Position numbers and translations under genes: made by a program. A stretch of 64,000 nucleotides of DNA from positions 35,105 through 99,104 of the forward strand of contig JAMPCH010000002.1 in assembly GCA_023666265.1 (NCBI GenBank), written 5' to 3'. Shown piece after piece: positions 25,365-33,166 of this stretch (positions are counted from its first letter, which is position 1; each line of letters begins with the position of its first letter). The DNA is from Roseburia sp. Lineage in GTDB: Bacteria > Bacillota > Clostridia > Oscillospirales > Ruminococcaceae. The notes under the pieces are model-generated. The model searched no databases. It was not told the origin of the DNA and was given only the letters and a program-made list of their open reading frames with translations.

Positions 25365-25730
25365 TTATTTGAAGGCGGCTAAGCGCTCGACCATAGCGAC
25401 GATCTCCTCCTTCGCGATCCCGGCGCTCAGTGCTTCGTCGATCCGCGCGCTCAGGTCGGAAAAGATCTTTTCGCGAATGATCGCGGCGGTCGTCTCCGAC
25501 TTGGCGACATAGCTCCCCTTGGCGGGGATCGAATAGATCAGCCCACGCCCCTCGAGGGCGGCGTAAGCCTTTTGGACGGTATTGGGATTGATCCCGAGCG
25601 ACTTGGCGACCTCGCGAACGGCGGGGAGCTTTTCGCCCTCGGAGAGCGTCCCGTTCGCGATCAGCTCGGTGATCCGCGTACAGAGCTGTTCATAGATCGG
25701 CGCTCCGCCCTCCATTTTCATAACAAACAA
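25365..25730 (-). CDS. GntR-family regulator, YtrA subfamily
   Basis: 121 residues: winged-helix DNA-binding domain (PIYEQLCTRITELIANGTLSEGEKLPAVREVAKSLGINPNTVQKAYAALE..., 12-75) plus a short dimerisation tail, as in YtrA. A TTG start at 25730 is preferred over ATG 25721: GGAGG lies 7 nt before TTG, and the resulting MF.....PIYEQ N-terminus matches the family. First gene of the operon with the ABC exporter. Two inverted repeats in its promoter region look like its own operators. Confidence 0.9.
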   Translation of the reverse strand: MFVMKMEGGAPIYEQLCTRITELIANGTLSEGEKLPAVREVAKSLGINPNTVQKAYAALEGRGLIYSIPAKGSYVAKSETTAAIIREKIFSDLSARIDEALSAGIAKEEIVAMVERLAAFK

Positions 25731-25755
25731 GATGATCCCTCCCTTCTTGTCATAG

Positions 25756-25778
25756 CTGTGTTGATATATTTAATACAG
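25756..25778. promoter_or_regulatory. Second GntR-type operator-like palindrome
   Basis: Imperfect inverted repeat with CTGT/ACAG ends around an A+T-rich centre (CTGTGTTGATATATTTAATACAG spans 23 bp; half-site TTTAATACAG is shared with the operator at 25840-25868). It lies in the leader, just upstream of the regulator gene. Confidence 0.5.
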
Positions 25779-25839
25779 GCGCGGTAGACCGCGACCTCCC
25801 GCTCCTGTTCCGGGAGCGCGGAACGAGGTCGGCTTGTCG

Positions 25840-25868
25840 CAACTGTATTAAATCGTTTAGTACAGTTG
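25840..25868. promoter_or_regulatory. GntR operator at the transcription start
   Basis: 29-bp near-perfect palindrome: CAACTGTA-T-TAAA, centre, TTTA-G-TACAGTTG. It begins 2 bp downstream of the -10 box, so bound repressor would block initiation. Confidence 0.75.
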
Positions 25869-25869
25869 T

Positions 25870-25898
25870 AGTATAACATATTTTGGGAACGTTGTCAA
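25870..25898 (-). promoter_or_regulatory. Promoter of the GntR-ABC operon
   Basis: Minus strand TTGACA (25893-25898), 17-bp spacer, TATACT (25870-25875). Confidence 0.85.
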
Positions 25899-26005
25899 GG
25901 GGTGGGAGGAAATTTTTTGGGGGAGTGGGATGACGAGCGACCATGCGCGATATTACCTTAAATGTGCGCTTCTTTTTTGGGGAAGGCGCGGAGATACGAT
26001 GGTTT

Positions 26006-26361
26006 TCATTCCACACCTTCTATGTTAAAAAATTGCAATCGTTTTACCGTGACCGTGTTTATGATCAGTCCCGCCGCGATCGCCGCCGCGAAATAGGCGT
26101 AAGAACACCAGATCGGGAAGATCTCGCTGCTCAAAATCTCCTCATAATGTAACCAAACGATCGTATTCGCCATCGGAAACGCCCACATGGAGGGTGATCT
26201 GAGCGAACAGGTCATCACGCCCGCCGCAACGACGAACACCGCCGCAAACAGCCCGAACGACGAAATGTGGTTCAGCTTGAAAAAATAAATAATGAGCGAG
26301 AGTGTAAACAGGTACATTGCCATCAGCGCGAGCATTTGCAGAATCGCGGAAATAAACTGAT
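26006..26361 (-). pseudogene. Membrane protein remnant truncated at an IS boundary
   Basis: The frame reads ...NQFISAILQMLALMAMYLFTLSLIIYFFK and continues with about three more hydrophobic helices to 26006. It has no start of its own with a ribosome binding site; the frame closes at TGA just inside the left end of the IS remnant. It is most likely the 3' part of an AT-richer membrane gene cut off by the insertion. Family not recognised. Confidence 0.55.
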
Positions 26362-26363
26362 TT

Positions 26364-27172
26364 TGTCAATATAGTTTGACACAATTTTCTCAAAGAGTTC
26401 GAGATTTTTGTGGAATCGCGCAATATTCACAGAGCGAAGCTAAGTGGCTATTGTGCAGTGCCGGACACACTACCGTCAAGTCACGCGGTGGATCTTAATG
26501 CTGCGTAGTAGCGGCGACGCTTTTCGGCGGGCGGTATCCCGCCAATCGCCGAGCAAATTCGCCGATCGTTCCAGTAACTCATGAAGCAGCGCCGGACAAG
26601 GTTTTTCAGCTCATCGACCGTAAAATTTTCAGATTTGCGTCCGCGCAAATAGAACAGCTCTTCCTTTATCCGCGCCCACATGCTTTCGCAACGGGCGTTA
26701 TCATGGCATTTCCCACCGGCGCTGTTCATGCTTTGGCCTATTCCGAAACCCGCGATCGAACGGCGATATTTTTCGCTTATGTACTGACTTCCGCGATCCG
26801 AGTGGAGAATCGCACCGCGTATTTTCCCAAAGCTTTGGCACGCACTTTCTACGGTTTGGACGCATAGCTCGGCTCGCATATGATCCGCCGGCGAGATCCC
26901 TTCCACAAATAAATCGTAACAGTCAAAAATCGTCGAAACGTACAATTTTCCGTTCTTCGCGGGCGCCTCTGTGAAGTCCGTGACGCATTTTTCGCAGAGC
27001 CTTTCTGCCGTGAAATCACGCTTTAACAGATCGTCCGATTTTTGCGATTCTCGGTCGGATTTTGTTATTCCGTGAGCCTTATATTGTTTTACTGTTCCTG
27101 TTTTTGATCAAATCCTTTCCGATTTTATTATTGCTTGTTTGTGGCGGTTGTGTCAAGTTTTATTGTACGACA
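26364..27172 (-). mobile_element. IS3-family insertion sequence remnant
   Basis: About 0.8 kb bounded by imperfect terminal inverted repeats: the left end begins TGTCAATATAGTTTGACACA, and the right end read inward begins TGTCGTACAATAAAACTTG. The ends are TG...CA, as in IS3 elements. Only the orfB integrase region remains; full IS3 elements are 1.2-1.5 kb, so orfA and the start of orfB are deleted. No clear target duplication is visible. Confidence 0.7.
26481..27107 (-). pseudogene. IS3-type transposase (OrfB) fragment
   Basis: About 208 open codons with no proper start. The frame shows LLKRDFTAERLCEKCVTDFT followed by the rve integrase core with second and third acidic positions in HSDRGSQYISEKYRR and HDNARCESMWARIKEEL, and ends near PPAEKRRRYYAALRS. 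The first acidic residue lies in the VTDFT segment. The N-terminal HTH_21 region is missing and a TGA precedes the fragment, so it cannot be made intact. Confidence 0.8.
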
Positions 27173-27223
27173 TCACATAGAAAAAACCTCCTTTGGGTTG
27201 TCATAGAGCTTGGAAATTTGCTA

Positions 27224-27251
27224 TTGACTTTGCTCGAAAATATGGTATAAT
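27224..27251 (+). promoter_or_regulatory. Promoter of the AT-rich kinase-like gene
   Basis: TTGACT (27224-27229), 16-bp spacer, TATAAT (27246-27251). Confidence 0.7.
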
Positions 27252-27302
27252 TAAAATATCAACAAAGGGATAAATCGGTATTAAGAGAGGTGGCTTATAG
27301 GA

Positions 27303-27863
27303 ATGAACAAACTCATTTTGATTGCAGGCGCATCGGCAACAGGAAAATCAAGATATGCCAAACATCTCGTTAATTCTTTGAAACTTCCTGTCATAAGCAA
27401 GGATTCAATAAAAGAAGTTATGCATGACGGATTACATTTCAATGCTGATACAGTTGAGCAAACACAATATTATGGTGCATGTGCATATAAGCTATTATTT
27501 CATTTTGCGGAATGCCTGATGAAAAGTGGAGTGGACTTTTGTTTGGAGAGCAACTTTACAAATCAGGGAAAAGATATAATACTTTCACTCTCAGAGAAAT
27601 ATAATTATGAATCTATGACTATATTTTTGAATGCCCCGTTGGAACTTCTGCATCAAAGATTTATTAATAGGGAAAAGACGGAAGAACGTCATATAGGGCT
27701 AAGTCATGGCGTTTACAATGATCTTGAAACATATAGGAAAGTTGCCATACATCAGACAGAATTTGATTTGGGCGATAAACGGCTCGAAATTGATGTATCT
27801 GATTGGAATAAAGTGGATTATGGAAATATTGATTCAAAAATAAAAGAGTTTATAAAGCAATAG
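27303..27863 (+). CDS. P-loop kinase-like protein (zeta-toxin/AAA_33 type)
   Basis: 186 residues. Walker A GASATGKS (8-15) opens a small-molecule kinase fold; a DS pair follows in ISKDSIKEVM, and ESNFTNQGKD (near 81) and RFINREKTEERH (lid region with arginines) fit the AAA_33/zeta-toxin-like group. Substrate unknown. The gene is strikingly AT-rich with AAA/TTA/ATA codons, unlike its GC-rich neighbours, and stands next to an IS remnant, so recent transfer is likely. Own promoter and terminator. Confidence 0.75.
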   Translation: MNKLILIAGASATGKSRYAKHLVNSLKLPVISKDSIKEVMHDGLHFNADTVEQTQYYGACAYKLLFHFAECLMKSGVDFCLESNFTNQGKDIILSLSEKYNYESMTIFLNAPLELLHQRFINREKTEERHIGLSHGVYNDLETYRKVAIHQTEFDLGDKRLEIDVSDWNKVDYGNIDSKIKEFIKQ

Positions 27864-27936
27864 AGCATTTGTGCTGAAACATGATATCATGAGCCAAGCA
27901 AATTCTATTTTATCGCGCAACTAATATAACACAAGT

Positions 27937-27973
27937 ATCCCTTGCAAAGCCTAAAGCCTTGCAAGGGATTTTG
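27937..27973 (+). terminator. Terminator of the kinase-like gene
   Basis: ATCCCTTGCAA stem, 11-nt loop, TTGCAAGGGAT, TTTT. Confidence 0.8.
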
Positions 27974-27975
27974 TA

Positions 27976-28104
27976 TTACCGCCGTTTGTGTTTCGGCGGA
28001 GCGGGTTTGTCGCGGTCATCGGGCTTGAATACACGTTCGGCAAGCCGACCGTAAATAAAATATCCGCCAAAAAGAATTGCAAGAGCGCAAAGAAGGGTTA
28101 TCAT
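27976..28104 (-). CDS. 42-residue microprotein resembling the N-terminus of CstA
   Basis: One hydrophobic helix (MITLLCALAILFGGYFIYGR) followed by LAERVFKPDDRDKPAPPKHK and a basic end. The sequence from the start to VFKPDDR closely follows the first helix of carbon-starvation protein CstA, but the frame stops where CstA would continue with many more helices. Its ATG overlaps the TAA of the upstream lipoprotein gene (TAATG type overlap), so it should be translationally coupled. Either a relic or a stand-alone membrane microprotein. Confidence 0.55.
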   Translation of the reverse strand: MITLLCALAILFGGYFIYGRLAERVFKPDDRDKPAPPKHKRR

Positions 28105-28805
28105 TAATTCGTGATCCTGCTCAAAAACTCGCTCGTAGTCTCGGTGAATTCCACCGTTACCTCCGCGCCGCTTTCCACGATAAATTCCGTAAGCCCGTAT
28201 TCCGTGCCGTTGTCCGCCCAATCGTAGGTGTAGCCGAGCCTTGTCCACGGAAACTCGCCGTAATAATACGACCAAAGAATATTCTCGTCGAACCACGCCT
28301 TAAATTCCTCGTCGACATTCTCACCGAGAGCGGTCGTCATATTTCCCACCGTCGGGTCGTTTTGATAGGCGGGGCGTTTTACGTTCTCGGGACTTACCCA
28401 AAAGCCCGTTACGGTGGAATGTTCGGAATCGGGCGCAAACGCGATAAGCTGTTTCAGCCGCATTTCGGGGTCGTCGGCTTTGCTCAGCTCGTCGCCGTAA
28501 GACGCGATCTCTTTATCGGTGAATGTCCATACGGGTCCCCACGTAACGGTGACGTTCTCTCCCTCGGGATAACTGTCGGGGTAGTTATGCCACGTTAGCA
28601 GTAGCACCTTTCCGTCCCGCCACGTTGTCATTTCATCTCTTTCGACGAGCGATACCAGCGGCAGTATCTCGTCCTCGTCGGCGAACGCCGCGTCTCTTAC
28701 CGCCGATTCATAGAGAGCGTTTACATCCCGCGTCTCATTTCGACAGCCCGATAACGCCGTCAAGATCACACAAATCCCCAAAAAAGTTTTTATGATTTTT
28801 TTCAT
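28104..28805 (-). CDS. Lipoprotein of unknown function
   Basis: 233 residues. Signal peptide MKKIIKTFLGICVILTALS with lipobox LSGC (Cys 21). The mature part is soluble, acidic and rich in Trp/Tyr (VTWGPVWTF, NILWSYYYGEFPWTRLG). No family recognised. GGAGG precedes ATG. Third gene of a surface operon: large wall-anchored protein, 45-residue protein, this lipoprotein, CstA-like microprotein. Confidence 0.75.
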   Translation of the reverse strand: MKKIIKTFLGICVILTALSGCRNETRDVNALYESAVRDAAFADEDEILPLVSLVERDEMTTWRDGKVLLLTWHNYPDSYPEGENVTVTWGPVWTFTDKEIASYGDELSKADDPEMRLKQLIAFAPDSEHSTVTGFWVSPENVKRPAYQNDPTVGNMTTALGENVDEEFKAWFDENILWSYYYGEFPWTRLGYTYDWADNGTEYGLTEFIVESGAEVTVEFTETTSEFLSRITN

Positions 28806-28808
28806 GCT

Positions 28809-28946
28809 TTACCTCCGTATCGTCAGGACAAGAGTATTCTTGTTCTTGTCATATTTGTGAATGATCGTGCTTATAGCGCCTTTGATCGTGATCGCGGTCA
28901 AGTCGTTTGGATCCGCAAGAGAATCGATGCGGATGATTTGCTTCAT
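28809..28946 (-). CDS. 45-residue protein between surface protein and lipoprotein genes
   Basis: ATG at 28946 overlaps the stop codon of the large surface protein gene (ATGA overlap), and the frame ends 3 nt before the lipoprotein ATG, with the lipoprotein ribosome binding site inside its last codons. It reads MKQIIRIDSLADPNDLTAIT... and ends VLTIRR. Alternating hydrophobic and polar residues suggest beta strands; no signal peptide. Perfect packing in the operon supports a real gene; function unknown. Confidence 0.6.
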   Translation of the reverse strand: MKQIIRIDSLADPNDLTAITIKGAISTIIHKYDKNKNTLVLTIRR

Positions 28947-31900
28947 TTCTTTTTACGCCCGGTCGCGAACACGACAGTGATCAGCAGCAATACCAGAGAC
29001 GGACACGCTCCCGCGACGCCCGTCGCGGGGTTATCGTCGCGAATGCTTACCGCGTTCGCCGCGCTCTCGTTCGTTGTGGTGACGCTTTCGTCGCTTTTGT
29101 CCTCGGTCGTCGTGCCGCTTTCGGAGCGGTCTGTTTCCGACGTGTCGCCGTCGACCGCCGAGGCTTTATCCTTTTCATCGCTTTGATCGGTCTCGTCCTT
29201 GGTGGAAGGAGCATCGCTTTCGGGCGTTTCGGGGCGGTCGGCTCCGCTTGCTTCAGGGCGATCGGGTTCAGTCGGCTCGTCCGTTTCCGAAAGGTCGGGT
29301 TCGCTCGGTTCGGCTTGATCCGGTCGATCCGTTACGCTTGAAGGTCTGCTTGGGACGTTCGGCGTGATCGGCGCGGAGGGTCTGGCGAGCGCGGGAATGT
29401 CCTCCGTTTTAAGGAGATACCCACAGATCGTACAGCGATATTCCTTCGCGCCGCCCGCCTCGTAAGTCGGGTAGAGCGTTATCGTCCCGTTATCGGAGGT
29501 ATGCGGCGCAAATTCGTGAATTTCTCCACAGCCGCAGCCCGCGATCCAATGCCCGCTCTCGTCCTTCTCCCACTCGCAGTCAACGGTGATCCCCTTATGA
29601 CTTAACGGCGGCTGTTTTACGGTAGAAAGGAGGTATCCGCAAATTTCACAAGAATAAACCGTCTCGCCCCAATCCGTATATGTCCGCTCGGTTATGACGA
29701 CGCCCCCGTCGGAAACGTGTTCGCCGAAATCGTGGATCTCTCCGCATTCGCAGTTATGCCAATGCGCGGAAAGGTCGTTTTGCCATTCGGCTTCGACCTT
29801 GTGACCGAGCGGCGCGACCGATCCTTCTCCCATAAGGCGGGCGCAGACCGTACAGCGGTACTCAATCCGCCCCTCGGTCGTATAGGTCGGCTCGACCGTG
29901 ATTGTCCCGTGATCGGGCGTATGCTTCGCGGTCTCCATACGCTCGCCGCAGGAGCAAAGCTTAAAGTGATCGATCGTGTCGCTTTCCCAGCCGCCCTCGG
30001 CGGAATGGGGGATCACCGCCAAGGTCTCTCTTTTTGTAACGTATCCGCACACGGTACAAGTATAAGTTTTTGTGCCGGTCGAATTATGAGTAGGCTCGTG
30101 AGTGACGACACCGCTGTCGGGAGTGTGAACCGCCTTTTCGATTTTTTCTTCACAGATAGCACATATTTTCCAATGCGTCACCTCGTCCTTTTCAAACGTC
30201 TCGCCGGGCTTATGTCCATCTGCGGAAACGGTTTCGTCATAGGTTTTGCCGCACTTGTAGCAAAAGTGGCGAACAACGCTGTCGGTCACACAATTCCCGT
30301 TTTTGATTATGGTATCGTCTGTCTCGGAGAAGTCGTGTTCCTCATGATAATGAGCCACAAGCTTAATATAAATATCCTGTTTAATATTGGGTATGGTTAT
30401 GGTAACGGGCTCGTCAAAGCTATCCTTCTCCATAGTATAATCGACCCCATGCTCTCCCGTCTCGACATCGTACCAATAAACATGAGCCATTTTGAATCCT
30501 AACGACCACCGGGGAGTTCCGACGTAGTAATTTTCGTTTTCAAGCTCCAGGGATACCGTATAGTCTGAACCCGCTTTAATACGCGCTTCTTCGGGATAGC
30601 TTTTAAAGCCCTCGCACTCGTCCGTGAGCCATTTCACAATAACAACGCTCGTATCGCGGACTGCTTTAAACGCCGCGTAGTATGTCACATTCTCCGATAC
30701 CGGCACATCGCTCATGTCGTATCCGAAATCGCGGTTCGGCTCATCCTTCGCCCAATTATCAAAACGGAAGGTGTACAGGTCGTCGTCGGACGTTTTGGTC
30801 GGAATCTCCCCCTTATATGCGCCGACCTTTTCGCCGTATTTCCTTTCGGCGGTATAAAGCGTTTGAGACCCGTCCTGACTTTTATAAGTGATCGTGTATG
30901 TGTTACGCTTAAAGTAAAGCTTCAGCTCGAGGGAGCTGTCCGCCGCGATCACGCCGGAAAGAACGTTTTGGGCGTTCTCGCTGTCGTAGGTAAAGCCGTC
31001 CTTCCCATAAAGATCGGGCGTTATCAAAGCCGTCTCGTTTGTTTGTCCCGCGAAGAGATATTCCGTCTTGTCATAGCCGCCACTTAAATTTTCGTAATAA
31101 CAGGTCGCCTTATAACGGGTATCCGTGTTGGCGATATACTTCGCCTTAAAGCGCTTATCGCCGAGGGTCGACGGCGGGAGGTAGTAATATTCGCTCCCCG
31201 AGCCTAAAAGCTTTTCGTCGGGGTCGTCCGCGTCTACCCAACCCGTAAAGGTATAGCCCGTCTTATACGCCAAAGCGAGCGAGGGACAATCGCCTCGCGA
31301 ATAGGTATGGTTTACGCGGTCGGGATAGTAAAACGCGCCGCCGTCCAAGTCATAAGTGATATTGTAAACGATTTTCTTCCAATGCGCGGTAACGGTCACG
31401 TCTTGCTGCACGTTGGAGGAAAATGTGAAATTCTTTGTCGGATCGGTAACGTCAAGCCCCGTCCAGCCGAGGAATTCATAGCCGGGTAGGGTCGGGTCGG
31501 CGAGCGTTACGTCCCCGGGGTTCGCCGCCGCGTATTCATAGGTGGTCGGATTTTGACTGTTGTCAAAATCCCAATAGTTGTCGCAGTTCAAGCCCTCGTA
31601 TTTTAAGATATAGCGAACGACCTTACTTTCAAACTCGGTGGCGGTAAAGACCTGACCGTCCCCCTTACCGTTTAGCTTTGATTCGATAAAAGAGCGAAAT
31701 ATCTCGTTATCGTCGGGGACAACGACCGTCCCGTTATTGACAAAGCCGTCCGAGTTAAAGCTCGCGATGTCCTCTAAATAAAGCGTACCGTTGTTGATAA
31801 AGCTTTCGTTCTCTTGAGCGCCGAAGTTATAGACGCCCGTTATTTGGACGATCCCGTCATTTATGAAGGACGAGCTCGTGCCGACGAAGAAATCGGAGCT

Positions 31901-32185
31901 GCTCTTACTTCCCGAGAAGATCAGCGTTCCGTTATTTTGAAAGGCGAAATTATACATACTAAACATCTCTTTGATGTTCACCATACCGTTATTGGTGAAT
32001 GTCGGCGAATCGCCGATCCCGTAAAATTCCAGTCCGTCGTTATAGTTTCGCTCGGCGCTCTCGGGGTTCGTGGTGGTATAATAGAGCCAAGTCGACGCAA
32101 AAGCCGTTACGCCCCATACCCGCGCCGCGATCAGCGCCGCCGAAAGCGCCAAAATAAACGAGATCGCCCTTTTAAAAATTACCAT
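28943..32185 (-). CDS. Large cell-wall-anchored surface protein with InlB-like and CxxC repeats
   Basis: 1080 residues. Signal peptide at 1-30 (ending VTAFAS); Asn/Phe-rich repeats (about 35-180, NNGTLYLEDIASFNSDGFVNN); Listeria-Bacteroides/InlB B-type repeats (about 215-500, ITYDLDGGAFYYPD, KTGYTFTGWVDADD); then at least four units of about 65 residues, each with CxxC pairs (YTCTVCGYV, YRCTVCARL, YSCEICGYL, YRCTICGYL) plus conserved His, likely metal-binding or disulfide modules. A Pro/Ser/Glu/Asp-rich stalk follows, then NPATG sorting signal, hydrophobic helix and RKKK tail. Adhesin role is inference. Promoter 32228-32256 with adjacent LytTR-type repeats. Confidence 0.88.
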   Translation of the reverse strand: MVIFKRAISFILALSAALIAARVWGVTAFASTWLYYTTTNPESAERNYNDGLEFYGIGDSPTFTNNGMVNIKEMFSMYNFAFQNNGTLIFSGSKSSSDFFVGTSSSFINDGIVQITGVYNFGAQENESFINNGTLYLEDIASFNSDGFVNNGTVVVPDDNEIFRSFIESKLNGKGDGQVFTATEFESKVVRYILKYEGLNCDNYWDFDNSQNPTTYEYAAANPGDVTLADPTLPGYEFLGWTGLDVTDPTKNFTFSSNVQQDVTVTAHWKKIVYNITYDLDGGAFYYPDRVNHTYSRGDCPSLALAYKTGYTFTGWVDADDPDEKLLGSGSEYYYLPPSTLGDKRFKAKYIANTDTRYKATCYYENLSGGYDKTEYLFAGQTNETALITPDLYGKDGFTYDSENAQNVLSGVIAADSSLELKLYFKRNTYTITYKSQDGSQTLYTAERKYGEKVGAYKGEIPTKTSDDDLYTFRFDNWAKDEPNRDFGYDMSDVPVSENVTYYAAFKAVRDTSVVIVKWLTDECEGFKSYPEEARIKAGSDYTVSLELENENYYVGTPRWSLGFKMAHVYWYDVETGEHGVDYTMEKDSFDEPVTITIPNIKQDIYIKLVAHYHEEHDFSETDDTIIKNGNCVTDSVVRHFCYKCGKTYDETVSADGHKPGETFEKDEVTHWKICAICEEKIEKAVHTPDSGVVTHEPTHNSTGTKTYTCTVCGYVTKRETLAVIPHSAEGGWESDTIDHFKLCSCGERMETAKHTPDHGTITVEPTYTTEGRIEYRCTVCARLMGEGSVAPLGHKVEAEWQNDLSAHWHNCECGEIHDFGEHVSDGGVVITERTYTDWGETVYSCEICGYLLSTVKQPPLSHKGITVDCEWEKDESGHWIAGCGCGEIHEFAPHTSDNGTITLYPTYEAGGAKEYRCTICGYLLKTEDIPALARPSAPITPNVPSRPSSVTDRPDQAEPSEPDLSETDEPTEPDRPEASGADRPETPESDAPSTKDETDQSDEKDKASAVDGDTSETDRSESGTTTEDKSDESVTTTNESAANAVSIRDDNPATGVAGACPSLVLLLITVVFATGRKKK

Positions 32186-32227
32186 ATAGATCGCACTCCT
32201 GCCATAAAAATAATAAATTATTTATCA

Positions 32228-32256
32228 ATTATATCGTGTGAAGTCGCTCAAATCAA
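32228..32256 (-). promoter_or_regulatory. Promoter of the surface protein operon
   Basis: Minus strand TTGATT (32251-32256), 17-bp spacer, TATAAT (32228-32233). Confidence 0.8.
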
Positions 32257-32260
32257 GGCG

Positions 32261-32300
32261 TTTGGCACGAACGTCAAATTTTTGGCAGGAACGTCAATTT
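32261..32300. promoter_or_regulatory. Two 20-bp tandem direct repeats, probable LytTR binding sites
   Basis: TTTGGCACGAACGTCAAATT (32261-32280) and TTTGGCAGGAACGTCAATTT (32281-32300) differ at 2 of 20 positions. They start 4 bp upstream of the -35 box of the surface operon and lie 28 bp upstream of the -35 box of the LytTR regulator operon. LytTR-domain activators bind paired direct repeats about two helical turns apart, which fits the spacing. Confidence 0.65.
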
Positions 32301-32327
32301 AAAACGCCGTTTTTTTAAAAAAACGAT

Positions 32328-32356
32328 TTGAAAACGACAATAAAATATGCTATAAT
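32328..32356 (+). promoter_or_regulatory. Promoter of the LytTR two-component operon
   Basis: TTGAAA (32328-32333), 17-bp spacer, TATAAT (32351-32356). Confidence 0.85.
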
Positions 32357-32387
32357 AGAATAAGAGGTAGGAAAGCGGGGTGAGGAT

Positions 32388-33158
32388 ATGCGGATAGCCG
32401 TGGTAGACGACGAAAAAAGCTATATCGACAGCATTTCCGAAATATGCCGTAAATTCGGCGCGGATAACGTGCTGGAGCTTACGGTTTCCGGATTTTCGGA
32501 CGGGGAGAGCTTTTTGCGCTCGCTCGACGGCGGCGATCATTCCGTCGTGTTTATGGACGTTTATATGGGCGGAATGAGCGGGACGGACGCGGCGCGTAGG
32601 CTTCGCGAGCGCGATCAAAGCTGCATCCTGATCTTCCTCACCTCGAGCGGCGAGCATATGCCCGAGGCGTTCTCATGCCACGCCTTTGAATATATCCAAA
32701 AGCCGTTTACCGAGCGGCGCGTCGCCGACGTCCTCGCGGACGCGCTGAAAATATTGCCTTCTCAAAATAAATATATCGACGTTTACAGCGATCGGCGGAC
32801 GGTAAGATTACCGCTCGACGAGATCGTCTGCGCGATCACCGACGCGCATTACCTGAATATCGAGACGACGGACGGGCGGACGCTTCGCTGTCGTATGACC
32901 GCTTCGCAATTCGCGGAACAAACAAACGATCCGCGCTTTATTTCGGTGAACAAGGGGATCACCGTAAACGCGGATCATATCGTGGATTTTGACAACAATT
33001 GTTGTATCGCCGACAACGGCGCGCGGATACCGATCAAGGTACGCGACCGCGTTAAAATAGAGCAGTCGCTGAGAGATTATCATTTCGATAAAATACGAAG
33101 CTGTCAGCCCGGCTCGGGCGATGGTCGCCTACCGGGTCGCCGGCACGGCGGGAAATAG
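32388..33158 (+). CDS. LytTR-family response regulator (AgrA-like)
   Basis: 256 residues. Receiver domain 1-120 with acidic pocket AVVDDE, phosphoacceptor Asp57 in VVFMDVYMGG and Lys of EYIQKPF. LytTR DNA-binding domain about 132-240 (IVCAITDAHYLNIETTDG, FISVNKGITVNADHIVDF). A short Gly/Arg-rich tail follows. Transcribed with the sensor kinase 9 bp downstream and divergent from the surface operon. Tandem repeats between the two promoters are the likely target. Confidence 0.93.
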   Translation: MRIAVVDDEKSYIDSISEICRKFGADNVLELTVSGFSDGESFLRSLDGGDHSVVFMDVYMGGMSGTDAARRLRERDQSCILIFLTSSGEHMPEAFSCHAFEYIQKPFTERRVADVLADALKILPSQNKYIDVYSDRRTVRLPLDEIVCAITDAHYLNIETTDGRTLRCRMTASQFAEQTNDPRFISVNKGITVNADHIVDFDNNCCIADNGARIPIKVRDRVKIEQSLRDYHFDKIRSCQPGSGDGRLPGRRHGGK

Positions 33159-33166
33159 GAGGCGTT

